A stretch of 64,000 nt of DNA from Bacteroidetes bacterium UBA2364. GTDB lineage: Bacteria; Bacteroidota; Rhodothermia; Rhodothermales; UBA2364. The notes under the pieces are model-generated. The model saw only the letters and a list, made by a program, of their open reading frames with translations, searched no databases and was not told where the DNA came from. The stretch spans positions 26,219 through 90,218 of the forward strand of contig DDTM01000057.1 of the NCBI GenBank assembly GCA_002344075.1, given 5' to 3'. Positions within the stretch are counted from its first letter, which is position 1, and each line of letters starts with the position of its first letter. Shown here piece by piece: positions 42,072 to 50,811 of this stretch. The position numbers and the translations under genes are program-made.

Positions 42072-44609
42072 ATGAATCAAAAAACAGCCTATATCTTCGT
42101 TATTTTTGGGATAATTCCTTTTACGGTTTTGGCCCAAGACGAACCAAACCATCTTGCTATAACATCCATTGACTTAGCCCATTATAAAATCCATATAGCC
42201 CTTGACTGGGAGAAAAAGCGCCTATTAGGAAAAGTGGAAATTACGTTGTCATTTACTTCATCGTCCAATTCTATTCAGTTGGCTGCTAACGAACTACTAA
42301 TCCATGAAATTTACGCAGAAGACACGCATCCTTTTCGCTTCACCTTGGACAAAGAAAAGAATATTGTAGAAATTTATTTAAACAAAACATATCAAAAAGG
42401 AGACTCCTTAAAATTAAATATCCGATACGAAACCACACAAGTAAACGAGCCGGATCCCAATAATCTTGGCGGTAGTTTTGGAAAGGGAGTCCGTTTTTTT
42501 TCGCCCACTACAACCAATCCTATCAAACGAAAACAAGCTTGGTCTCAGAGCGAATGGCAAAACCACCCTTATTGGTTGCCCGGAAACCTTGTTCTTTCCG
42601 ACTTGGTGACAACCGAATTGATTGCTACGGTGGCAACACCTTTGACGGTCATTTCTAATGGCGTACTCGTAGGGCAAACAGAAAATTCTGATCAAACCCG
42701 CACATTTCATTACAAGACAAATCGCCCACATGCGCTTTATTTAACCTCATTTGTGGTGGGCGAATACGAACGGCTGGTACAAAATTACCAAGGAATGCCC
42801 TTATACACCTATTGTTACCCCGATGAAAAAGAAGCAGCCATTGCCACAACTGTCCGCCTACCAGAAATGATGCAATTTCTGACGGAAAAAACCGGTTTTC
42901 AATATCCATTTTCGCATTATACACAAGTGATGGTGCAAAATTACCCTTTTCCCAGTCTAACAGGGCAACAGGCCATGAGCATCATTTCAGACAATATGAT
43001 TGATGACTACGGAACTCATGAAGATTTTCAATATTTATGGGATGGCGTGGCGTTTAATGCACTGGCGAGTCAATGGTTTGGAAATATTATTACCCCAAAG
43101 AATGTTCGAGATATCTGGCTAACCAAGGCTTTTGCACAATATTTCGAAGGACTTTTTACAGCACATACCCACAGTGATGCAGAATATCAGTTGTGGTATA
43201 ATCCTTGGGAGGCGAGCAATATTTGGAACGAAATCAAAACTGATAGCGCACCGCCAATCGTGCCAAAAGAAGTGGAACAGGAAGAGGAATTTACTAAAAG
43301 TAGTGCTGTAAAATACAGAGGTGCATGGATACTCCGAATGCTACAAAGAGAACTAGGAGACAAAGTTTTTTCAAAAGCGATTCATGTCTTTATTCATGAA
43401 AATGCCTTTAAACCCGTTTCAACCGAAGATTTTTTGTCAGTTATTAAACGTGTTAGCACGAAAGATATAGAATGGTTTTTTAATCAATGGATATATCAAG
43501 TCAATTACCCTATTTTTAAAATTGAAAAAGAAGTTGATATAGATCGTCATAAAATAAAACTAATATTTAAACAAATTCAAAATTTTAACAATCCAATCTC
43601 TAATACATTTTTTTTTAGAGGAACATTGGATATCGAAGTAGATGGAGCAATAAAATCAGTTTGGATCAAGCCACAAGAAACTACTACTGTAACATATCGT
43701 TTCTCTAAAATGCCACGTTATATAAATATAGACCCCAATAATATTTGGCTTAAAGAAATACAATCTCCTCAAAACACAGAAGCACTATTAGCGCAACTAA
43801 AATACAGTCCTCTTACAGTTTCACGAAATGCAGCATTCTTTGAATTGATGAATTTATATAAGGCCAACACTGTCAATAAAACCTTCCAGAAAAGTCTTTT
43901 AGATGCAGTGAATGAAATACTCCAGAGTAAAGTCTATTGGCGCTTTCGCTTTAATGTTTTGGGACAACTTCAAGCAGTCATAAATGCGCCTTTTGACCGA
44001 AAAACAACCAGCATATTAACCGATCTTATCGAGAAAGAAGGTTCGTGGGTGAAAGCCGCAGCCTTGTCCAATCTGGGCAATACACAGGATTCAACCTTTG
44101 CTCCACTTTACCTTTCAAGCCTGAACGACCTAAGTGACCGAGTAGTTAACGCGGCGGCTGTGGCATTGGGAAAAACCAAAGTCAGTTATTCTTTTTCAAC
44201 TTTAACCCATTTAAAGACAAGACCTTCCTGGAAAAATCAAAGCCTGATGCATGTCCTAAACGGATTGGTTGCACTCGGAGATCCTAAAGCAGAATCGTTT
44301 GCATTGGAGGCTTTATCAGATCTCCATACACCAAGGTGGTTTTTGGGAAATGGTTGGGATTTTCCATTTGTGGCCGTACAAACCTTGGCTTCACTTGGCA
44401 AGACGGAAAAGGCATACGCCATACTTTCAGAAAGACTGAACCAATCACTTCAAGAAGGATCAGTAGAGGATGTCTTTTATCAAGTTCTGCTCATTACAAC
44501 TTTGGGAGATCCTAAAGCAAAAGAAATCTTTGGTCCGCTTAAAACCCGATACCACAACAATACCAACACCTTATCGGCAATTGAATATTTTGAATCACAA
44601 TTTAAATAA
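42072..44609 (+). CDS. M1 aminopeptidase homologue without zinc-site residues (predicted pseudoenzyme)
   Basis: 845-residue exported protein (signal peptide about 1-21) with the M1 layout: N-terminal beta-saddle (~25-230), thermolysin-like domain (~235-450), beta-sandwich (~490-580) and a helical HEAT-like C-terminus. QWFGNIITPKNVRDIWL aligns exactly with the active-site region, but the zinc motif HEXXH is replaced by NALAS (329-333) and the third ligand Glu by Lys352. The exopeptidase motif GXMEN is also missing. It cannot be a normal metallopeptidase; binding or scaffolding is more likely. It is followed by three close small genes and is AT-rich in its second half. Confidence 0.88.
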   Translation: MNQKTAYIFVIFGIIPFTVLAQDEPNHLAITSIDLAHYKIHIALDWEKKRLLGKVEITLSFTSSSNSIQLAANELLIHEIYAEDTHPFRFTLDKEKNIVEIYLNKTYQKGDSLKLNIRYETTQVNEPDPNNLGGSFGKGVRFFSPTTTNPIKRKQAWSQSEWQNHPYWLPGNLVLSDLVTTELIATVATPLTVISNGVLVGQTENSDQTRTFHYKTNRPHALYLTSFVVGEYERLVQNYQGMPLYTYCYPDEKEAAIATTVRLPEMMQFLTEKTGFQYPFSHYTQVMVQNYPFPSLTGQQAMSIISDNMIDDYGTHEDFQYLWDGVAFNALASQWFGNIITPKNVRDIWLTKAFAQYFEGLFTAHTHSDAEYQLWYNPWEASNIWNEIKTDSAPPIVPKEVEQEEEFTKSSAVKYRGAWILRMLQRELGDKVFSKAIHVFIHENAFKPVSTEDFLSVIKRVSTKDIEWFFNQWIYQVNYPIFKIEKEVDIDRHKIKLIFKQIQNFNNPISNTFFFRGTLDIEVDGAIKSVWIKPQETTTVTYRFSKMPRYINIDPNNIWLKEIQSPQNTEALLAQLKYSPLTVSRNAAFFELMNLYKANTVNKTFQKSLLDAVNEILQSKVYWRFRFNVLGQLQAVINAPFDRKTTSILTDLIEKEGSWVKAAALSNLGNTQDSTFAPLYLSSLNDLSDRVVNAAAVALGKTKVSYSFSTLTHLKTRPSWKNQSLMHVLNGLVALGDPKAESFALEALSDLHTPRWFLGNGWDFPFVAVQTLASLGKTEKAYAILSERLNQSLQEGSVEDVFYQVLLITTLGDPKAKEIFGPLKTRYHNNTNTLSAIEYFESQFK

Positions 44610-44619
44610 ATATATAAAT

Positions 44620-45093
44620 ATGATTGTTAAAACACCTTATAAACATAGAATAATCCGATTTATTGAACTTATATACTTCGATGAATGGACGATAAAATGT
44701 TACACCATTACTCAATCAGAGGATCATATTGCTCCAAAAATTGTCATGGCCATTAAAAATCAACTTTCAGCCTGGATTCAACATTCAGAACGAACAAACC
44801 TTACACACTACAATACAGCAACACTGATTATTCACCAAGGGAAAGAAGGTTACTATGCTATTATAGCATGGTGGATAGATGAAAATATGTTACAATTGTT
44901 TGCTTATTTTTCTCCAGATCCTGTGGTTAGAACTTTTCAAATGATCTCTGATAAAGGGATTGTGTCATGTGTTTGGGAAATGGCCATTCTGTGGTTTGAA
45001 CGAAATGCTTGGGTGGAAGAAGTGATGTTACAGAATAATAATCCATATGCAAAAATAAATTACTTAAACCGTCAATTAAATACAACTTTATGA
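44620..45093 (+). CDS. Conserved-looking hypothetical protein
   Basis: 157 residues from the ATG at 44620, 10 bases after the M1-like gene; an earlier in-frame ATG inside that gene is unlikely to be used. I cannot name the family. It is predicted cytoplasmic, rich in aromatic residues, alternating strands and helices (KEGYYAIIAWWIDENMLQLFAYF), with a well-ordered C-terminal half (VSCVWEMAILWFERNAWVEEV). It overlaps the GNAT gene start by 4 bases (ATGA), so the two are translationally coupled. Confidence 0.75.
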   Translation: MIVKTPYKHRIIRFIELIYFDEWTIKCYTITQSEDHIAPKIVMAIKNQLSAWIQHSERTNLTHYNTATLIIHQGKEGYYAIIAWWIDENMLQLFAYFSPDPVVRTFQMISDKGIVSCVWEMAILWFERNAWVEEVMLQNNNPYAKINYLNRQLNTTL

Positions 45094-45548
45094 GTTATTT
45101 CATCCGAGAATCAACCCTTAACGATGTAGATTCTGTTAGTCAACTTTTTGACTTATACCGTGTTTTCTATAAAAAAGAAAGCGACATAGAGGCTGTAAAG
45201 TGTTTTATAACAGAACGTATGGAGCAAGGTGATTCTGAGATCTACCTTGCAGAAACTTCTAAAGGGCAAATAGTGGGTTTTACGCAATTATATCCACTTT
45301 TTTCTTCTACCCGTATGAGACGCCTTTGGCTTTTGAATGATTTATATGTAGAAAAATCATTCAGGGGACAAGGAATTTCAAAAGCACTCATTGAATCGGC
45401 AAAACAGCTCGCTTATAGAACGAACTCCTGTGGCCTTTTATTGGAAACAGGCATTACGAACACGGTTGGTAATCAACTCTACCCTTCGACAGGGTTTGAA
45501 ATACAAAGTAATTCTAATTTTTATTTTTGGACCAATAACCGCACTTAA
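45090..45548 (+). CDS. GNAT family N-acetyltransferase
   Basis: 152-residue acetyl-CoA-dependent acyltransferase. The fold is complete: an N-terminal IRESTLNDVDSVSQLFDLY, the central strand GQIVGFTQLYP, and motif A (LNDLYVEKSFRGQGISKAL) whose RGQGIS loop binds the CoA pyrophosphate. Acceptor unknown; small-molecule or peptide amines are both possible. It overlaps the preceding gene by four bases and ends one base before the DinB gene. Confidence 0.92.
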   Translation: MSYFIRESTLNDVDSVSQLFDLYRVFYKKESDIEAVKCFITERMEQGDSEIYLAETSKGQIVGFTQLYPLFSSTRMRRLWLLNDLYVEKSFRGQGISKALIESAKQLAYRTNSCGLLLETGITNTVGNQLYPSTGFEIQSNSNFYFWTNNRT

Positions 45549-45549
45549 C

Positions 45550-46104
45550 ATGACAAGATCACAACTGAATCCCATGCCTGCTTATTTTGATCGGTACATT
45601 TATATGACCGATGATGTGACGGTGGAGCAAGCCTTGCAAACCAGCCTTAATGAACTCGAACAAGCACCATTGAACACTTGGCAGATGGTGGGGTCGGCTA
45701 TTTATGAACCTGGAAAGTGGACCATAAATGATATATTACAACACATTATTGACACCGAACGGGTGTTTTGTTATCGTGCGTTGTCGTTCGCACGCGGCGA
45801 AAAAGACGTCCGGCCATACGATGAACACCACTACGGCAAAATGGCCAAGGCCACCCAAAGAACTCTTGAACACCTACTCGAAGAGGCTATTGCCGTTCGC
45901 AAAGCCACGCTTAGATTATTCCGGAGTTTTGATGAAGAAATGCGAAAACGTATTGGAGAAGGATTTAAAGGCCCTTATTCAGTTCATTCCATCGGTTTTA
46001 TTTTGGCAGGACACCAAAGATGGCACTTTAGGATCATTCAGGAACGGTATCTGCCGCTGGTTTTAGAAGGCATAAACAGCGTAAAAACACATTGTAGAGG
46101 CTAG
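45550..46104 (+). CDS. DinB-superfamily protein
   Basis: 184 residues from the ATG at 45550, one base after the GNAT stop. A four-helix DinB fold is indicated by EPGKWTINDILQHIIDTERVF (cut: GKWTINDILQHIIDTERV), RALSFARGEK and the C-terminal FILAGHQRWHFRIIQERYL. Three histidines (one in LQHI, two in GHQRWH) form the likely metal site. DinB proteins act as thiol-dependent transferases or have unknown roles. It closes the four-gene group begun by the M1-like gene and is unrelated in detail to the BstA-like protein at 5.5 kb. Confidence 0.88.
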   Translation: MTRSQLNPMPAYFDRYIYMTDDVTVEQALQTSLNELEQAPLNTWQMVGSAIYEPGKWTINDILQHIIDTERVFCYRALSFARGEKDVRPYDEHHYGKMAKATQRTLEHLLEEAIAVRKATLRLFRSFDEEMRKRIGEGFKGPYSVHSIGFILAGHQRWHFRIIQERYLPLVLEGINSVKTHCRG

Positions 46105-46731
46105 TAATACACGTAAATATGTCTTGTAAAACTTACTGGGAGGATAATCACGCCACCAATATGGCCTTTGGAATGCACCAGATGGGCCTTGCAGGGTGAC
46201 AGAAAAAATGCCTAAAAGCTCCTCATAGGGGTAGAACAAATGAATGGGTGCATTTTAAAAATGCCAATCAGACATACTACACGCCTTAAGATTAGGTGAC
46301 ATCTTTGCCTATCGTTGAGTAATCTGTGACATGCAGCAGATGGACCTTATAAAGAAGCGGAAATACATAAAAAAAGCCCCGCAGGGGCGATATCACAATA
46401 GAAGACAAAGCACAACCACCTTATTGAATGACATCATATGCGAACCCGTAGGAATAGAAAAAGGTATGCACGGAGTATTTGGGAAATTTTAAAATGCACC
46501 ACAAATGAATCGCCTTGGATAAGGAAAAACACTATCACTCCCCTGGAGCTAAATAAGCCGTAAATAGCATTATTTTATTATTATTCTACTCCTATGAAAC
46601 TGTGTTTTCACACAGAATCGAGTATATTTTAAAGCCACTTCTAAATACTATGTACACAGATTAAATGGTATGTAGAATCATACCCGCTCTACACCTTGGT
46701 AAGTTTCGACATGCACCCATGAAAAAAGTCT
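46105..46731. repeat. Non-coding region with decayed repeat-like elements
   Basis: 627 bases without a credible gene. It holds a GC hairpin (GCCCC/GGGGC, 46376-46388) next to the palindrome GATATC, a weaker related block reading AGCTCCTCATAGGGGTAGAAC near 46215, two imperfect copies of CAGATGGRCCTT near 46177 and 46338, and a 6-base hairpin at 46600-46615. The hairpin-plus-short-tail form resembles REP-type intergenic repeats. No transposase or tRNA is seen. Confidence 0.4.
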
Positions 46732-47319
46732 TCAGCCATTCTCTTGGAAGGATTTGACGTTTTTACGGGTCATAAACTGGTGTACATGTGCCATTGCTTC
46801 GGCCACAGCCCTATCGAGGTCATCGTTCAGAATCACCACGTCGCATTTATCGGCAAAGGACATTTCGTAGGCAGCCTTTTTCAGGCGGCGCTCCAACGAT
46901 TCCGCCGTTTCGGTTCCGCGTGCGACCAAGCGCTCACGCAACGCTTCTAAACTGGGCGGTTTCACAAAAAGCGTGAGGACATGATCGCCATACAGCGCCT
47001 TCACGTTTTGTGCGCCCTCCACATCTATATCCAGCAAGGCAATGCCGGAGGTTGCAATACGCTCGATCTCGGAACGCAAGGTGCCATAAAACAGCCCTGG
47101 ATATACCTCTTCGTATTCCACAAACGCCCCTGCTACGATCTTAGCCCGAAAATCTGCCTCATTCAAATAAAAATAATCGTGCCCATCTTGCTCGTAGGGT
47201 CTTTTTTCGCGCGTTGTGGCCGAAACGGAAAAGCGCATCAGCGGAAATTGTGCCAAAAGTGCTTTGGCAATGGTGGTTTTACCGGAACCACTGGGTGCGG
47301 CAAGAACAACAATCTTCAT
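46732..47319 (-). CDS. gmk: Guanylate kinase
   Basis: Phosphorylates GMP to GDP with ATP in the cytoplasm, essential for guanine nucleotide supply. 195 residues from the ATG at 47319, which places MKIVVLAAPSGSGKTT at the N-terminus; three codons upstream is a weaker ATG. The P-loop APSGSGKTT, the GMP-binding region VSATTREKRPYEQDGHDYFYL (cut: SATTREKRPYEQDGHDYF), YEEVYPGLFYGTLRSE and LLDIDVEGAQ are all present, as is the LID segment RGTETAESLERRLKKA. Normal length. It stands alone with a 158-base gap upstream. Confidence 0.96.
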   Translation of the reverse strand: MKIVVLAAPSGSGKTTIAKALLAQFPLMRFSVSATTREKRPYEQDGHDYFYLNEADFRAKIVAGAFVEYEEVYPGLFYGTLRSEIERIATSGIALLDIDVEGAQNVKALYGDHVLTLFVKPPSLEALRERLVARGTETAESLERRLKKAAYEMSFADKCDVVILNDDLDRAVAEAMAHVHQFMTRKNVKSFQENG

Positions 47320-47477
47320 AAAAAACAATTTTAAACCGCTCTAAAATAATCATTTCCCTGTGCATCGCCTGTAAATCCTATGCTAAGTTTGAAGTGTGTA
47401 GTCGCTACCTTTGCAACCATTTTTCAATCTATGCATTAGGATAGCAAGGGTTTCTGTCCGTACGTTTTTAATTAGAA

Positions 47478-48572
47478 CTACCGCTGTTTTTCGAGTAGGC
47501 CGCCCACCTTAATCCAGTCACGGAAGGCGCTATATGGGATTAACACCTCAAAATCGCCTTGAGCATAGGCGGCAATTTCGTATGGATCGAACTTCACGAG
47601 AAAACCGCTGCTTTTCATAACTACATTCTTATAATTATCAGCATTCGGTGCTGTTCCATTTATGAACCATTCATCGTTGGGATTTGCGGCCAATCGGGCG
47701 TCTTTCCGGAGTTCTTCGCGCACCAACTGAGAAAGGGGCTTCAGGAATCCCTGCTTAAACAACTCGTCTAAACGAACGGGGTTGCCTGTCTGAAGGTTGA
47801 TAGTTAGTGTCTTGGAAAAGTGGTTTCCGTGTGCGCCACCCGAGTACACATAAACACCATATTGCACCGAAATAAGTTGTGGGCTAATCCAGATGTCGTC
47901 GTAGGAAATCTCCATCTCATACACTGATACCGCACTTTCTTCATCTGGCGGGTTTTGCTCGGTTTCTCGGACAAAGTCATCCACCAGAGGCTTGATAATG
48001 GCCTTTAAAGCGAGATTGGCGCGAGATTGTGCAACTGTATTTTTCATCCCACTGAGTTGCGGATAAGTCATTTTCGCGGTATAGCCATTGCCTTTACGTA
48101 TCTCCTCTTGTTTGGTCACCAAAGGTGCGCTTACTTCCACAGCACTTGTCGGGGCGAGGCCTTGCGGAGCAGTTTTTTTTTCTAAACAGAGTTTAAAAGG
48201 CAACGACCGGCCATTGCCTTTCCATGTTCCGATCATCTCACCGTTCTGGATCTCCCCCGAAAATGTTCCGGTTTGTTTTCCAGAGGCATCAAACTCCGAG
48301 AGGTGTATATTAGAACCCCGAATGTCTCCCTGTAACTGCAAATCCTGGCCTTTGCGAAGGTACTGATAAGTTCCGCTCAAGGTTTGCCCCACCCGACGAA
48401 GTTTCATGGTGATGGGTAGGCGGCCATCAATATCTCCAGAGAAACGGATATTTTCCGGTAAAGACGCTGAAACGGAGGGTTTAACAGTAGGCTCTGGGTT
48501 TTCTCCTGGTGTACAAGCGGATCCAAGACACGCCAAAAACAAAGGAAGCCAGAATAAGGAACGCATACGCAT
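47478..48572 (-). CDS. Lipoprotein with C-terminal DUF3298/RsiV-like domain
   Basis: 364 residues from the ATG at 48572; a longer frame from 48719 would put ~50 residues before the signal and is rejected. The lipobox LACLGSAC marks a lipoprotein. Residues ~40-130 form a beta-rich domain repeating the pattern SGTYQYLRKG and FSGEIQNGEMIGTWKGNG. The rest matches the DUF4163/DUF3298 type (VYVYSGGAHGNHFSKTLTINL, cut: YVYSGGAHGNH), the fold of the anti-sigma factor RsiV that binds lysozyme. There is no sigma-binding segment, so it is not itself an anti-sigma factor. It is divergent from mnmA. Confidence 0.82.
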   Translation of the reverse strand: MRMRSLFWLPLFLACLGSACTPGENPEPTVKPSVSASLPENIRFSGDIDGRLPITMKLRRVGQTLSGTYQYLRKGQDLQLQGDIRGSNIHLSEFDASGKQTGTFSGEIQNGEMIGTWKGNGRSLPFKLCLEKKTAPQGLAPTSAVEVSAPLVTKQEEIRKGNGYTAKMTYPQLSGMKNTVAQSRANLALKAIIKPLVDDFVRETEQNPPDEESAVSVYEMEISYDDIWISPQLISVQYGVYVYSGGAHGNHFSKTLTINLQTGNPVRLDELFKQGFLKPLSQLVREELRKDARLAANPNDEWFINGTAPNADNYKNVVMKSSGFLVKFDPYEIAAYAQGDFEVLIPYSAFRDWIKVGGLLEKQR

Positions 48573-48756
48573 AGCTTTGAAGTACCAGTTAAGAAATAGA
48601 ATAGGAAGATAGTCTAAGGCGTTTCGTTTGGATTCGCAAGGGCTGAGGCCCAAAAAGAACCTGAAATTTTCTAAAACCAAGCCAGAGCTTTGGAACGAAG
48701 CGCAAGCGGCGGTGTTCAAATGCGCTGTTTTGTATAATGCTTAGCAAACCAAGAAC

Positions 48757-49872
48757 ATGAGTAAAAACGGACGGGTTTTGGTGGCGATGAGTGGCGGTGT
48801 GGACTCCTCGGTGGCAGCGGCCTATTTGCGCGACCAAGGCTATGAAGTAGTGGGAATCACTATGAAAACATGGGATTATGCCTCCAGCGGCCTTACAACA
48901 GCCCCCAAAAAAGAAGTGGGCTGCTGTACCATCGGCTCCATGAACGATGCACGAGGCGTGGCCATCAAAATGGGCTTTACACACTTTGTGGTGGATATCC
49001 GCGAAGAGTTTGGCGACTGGGTGATCAACCGCTTTACGGGAGATTATATGGCAGGACGTACCCCAAATCCGTGTGTTTTATGCAATACCCACATCAAATG
49101 GACAGCCTTGTTACGCAGGGCGGATGATTTGGATTGTGATTTTATTGCCACCGGGCATTATGCCAATGTGCGAAAAGATGAAAAAACCGGACGGTGGGTT
49201 TTGTTTAAAGGGCTGGATCAAAACAAAGACCAATCCTATGCCCTGTGGGGACTACCTCAGGCGCAATTGGCGCGCTCCATTTTCCCATTAGGTCAATTCA
49301 CCAAACCCGCCATCCGAGAAATGGCACGGGAATACGGGCTTATTCGGGTGGCAGACAAAAAAGACTCGTATGAGATTTGTTTTATTCCTGACAATGACTA
49401 CCGTGGCTTTTTGAAACGACGCAATCCAGAGGCCATTGCAGCAATTGGCAAGGGGCATTTTAAACAATCGGACGGCAAAGTGGTCGGTGAGCATGAAGGA
49501 TATCCGTTTTATACGATTGGACAGCGGCGAGGACTCAATATTGCCCTCGGAGAACCCGTTTATGTCACGCGCATTGATGTCGAGACGAATACCGTATTCA
49601 TTGGTCCAAAAGAAGAGTTGCTGCAAAAAGCCTTAGTGGCCCGCGAAGTGAACTTTGTGAAATATGGCGACTTGCGTGAAGAACGCACCGTGACGGCCAA
49701 AATCCGCTATAAAGACGAGGGCGCTCCGGCTTTGGTTTGGCAAACTGGCGACGACGAACTACAAGTGGTCTTTGCAGAAAACCGCTCGGCCATCACGCCT
49801 GGCCAGTCGGTAGTACTCTATGAAGGTACCGATGTGGTGGCTGGAGCGTGGATCCGGCAAGCCCACGCATAA
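48757..49872 (+). CDS. mnmA: tRNA-specific 2-thiouridylase
   Basis: Makes the 2-thio group of wobble U34 in tRNA-Lys, -Glu and -Gln, using sulfur relayed from cysteine desulfurase. 371 residues. The PP-loop is MSGGVDSSVAAAYL; the two active cysteines lie in NPCVLCNTHIKW and SYEICFIPD, and DQSYALWGL and YTIGQRRGLNIA are further signatures. Normal length. A TATAAT lies at 48733-48738, 18 bases before the start codon, without a good -35 partner. A hairpin overlaps the stop codon. Confidence 0.96.
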   Translation: MSKNGRVLVAMSGGVDSSVAAAYLRDQGYEVVGITMKTWDYASSGLTTAPKKEVGCCTIGSMNDARGVAIKMGFTHFVVDIREEFGDWVINRFTGDYMAGRTPNPCVLCNTHIKWTALLRRADDLDCDFIATGHYANVRKDEKTGRWVLFKGLDQNKDQSYALWGLPQAQLARSIFPLGQFTKPAIREMAREYGLIRVADKKDSYEICFIPDNDYRGFLKRRNPEAIAAIGKGHFKQSDGKVVGEHEGYPFYTIGQRRGLNIALGEPVYVTRIDVETNTVFIGPKEELLQKALVAREVNFVKYGDLREERTVTAKIRYKDEGAPALVWQTGDDELQVVFAENRSAITPGQSVVLYEGTDVVAGAWIRQAHA

Positions 49873-49899
49873 GCTATAACCAAAGCGGTTATGGCTTAT
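49869..49899 (+). terminator. Hairpin at the mnmA stop codon
   Basis: A 13-pair stem with one T-G pair (49869-49881 with 49887-49899) and a 5-base loop. It starts one base before the stop codon. No T run follows, so it may be a weak terminator or an RNA-stability element. Confidence 0.5.
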
Positions 49900-50113
49900 C
49901 TGTTATCTGTAAGCCAGTCAAGACCTGCCGTCTGCTGTCGTTAAGCGGTCAAACGAACACATATGTCGCATCCATGAAGTCATTTCTCATATGGAAGAGT
50001 GGTGATGGGGTTTTGGCGGATCGTCATTTTTTCTTTCTTGGCAATTGGGATTCAAGGCCTTATCTTTCCAAGACCTGCCTCCATTGCTTTGAATTAAACA
50101 ACGCAAGTCTATC

Positions 50114-50686
50114 GTGCCAAGCGTGCCCATTACACAATTGCTCCAGCATGTTCGGGCCGGAGATCCCAGTTCTCACGCACAACTCTTGCCTTTGATCTAT
50201 GAGGAGTTGCGGCATATTGCACGCCGCCAACTTTCGGGAGAACGTGCCCAAACCCTCATGACCACCGACTTGGTTCATGAAGCTTGGCTACGCTTGGTAG
50301 ATGCGCCTTTGCACAACCTAAACAATCGCTTACACTTCTTTGCGGTGGCAGCACGGGCCATGCGGCAGGTATTAGTGGATGCAGCGCGACGGCGGAATGC
50401 GGCCAAACGAGGGGGGAGCCTGCAACCAATGTCTATAGAAGATGCAGCAGACTGGCTCTCCGAGCATAAATCGGAGGCTTTGCTCGCACTGAACGATGCG
50501 CTTGAGCATTTACAAGCAATGGATGGACGCATGGCAAGCATCGTGGAGCTTCGCTATTTTGGGGGTTTGACCATTGCAGAAACAGCAAAATTATTACAGG
50601 TCTCGGATTCTACCGTGAAGCGTGATTGGGAAACCGCCAAAGTGTGGCTTTTTTCCGAATTAAAGGGTATACCATTAGACCTTTAG
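50114..50686 (+). CDS. ECF RNA polymerase sigma factor, TIGR02999/ECF43-like
   Basis: 190-residue sigma factor with region 2 (~25-90) and region 4 (~130-185: MASIVELRYFGGLTIAETAKLL, cut: VELRYFGGLTIAETAKLL, then VSDSTVKRDWETAKVWL). The start is GTG at 50114, giving the usual N-terminus ITQLLQHVRAGDP. In most ECF factors the region 2.2 reads DAEDLVQ; here it is LMTTDLVHEAWLRL, with Thr50 and Thr51 where acidic residues normally contact the core enzyme. This substitution is known in ECF43 factors switched on by phosphorylation. No anti-sigma gene adjoins; a Ser/Thr kinase gene follows after 125 bases. Confidence 0.9.
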   Translation: MPSVPITQLLQHVRAGDPSSHAQLLPLIYEELRHIARRQLSGERAQTLMTTDLVHEAWLRLVDAPLHNLNNRLHFFAVAARAMRQVLVDAARRRNAAKRGGSLQPMSIEDAADWLSEHKSEALLALNDALEHLQAMDGRMASIVELRYFGGLTIAETAKLLQVSDSTVKRDWETAKVWLFSELKGIPLDL

Positions 50687-50811
50687 CCCGTTTTAGGAAA
50701 GAAAACATCGGGCAAAGATCTTAGTTTCGGAGACCTTTCCGGATTGTTTTTTGCGCATATATCCATAGCAGGTTCCCAACGTCCGTTTATTGTCCCAAGC
50801 CAATTTTGCTT

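Noticed and set aside
48733..48738. TATAAT before mnmA as a sigma-70 promoter
   Set aside because: There is no good -35 at proper spacing, and Bacteroidota use a different consensus, so it is not listed as a promoter.
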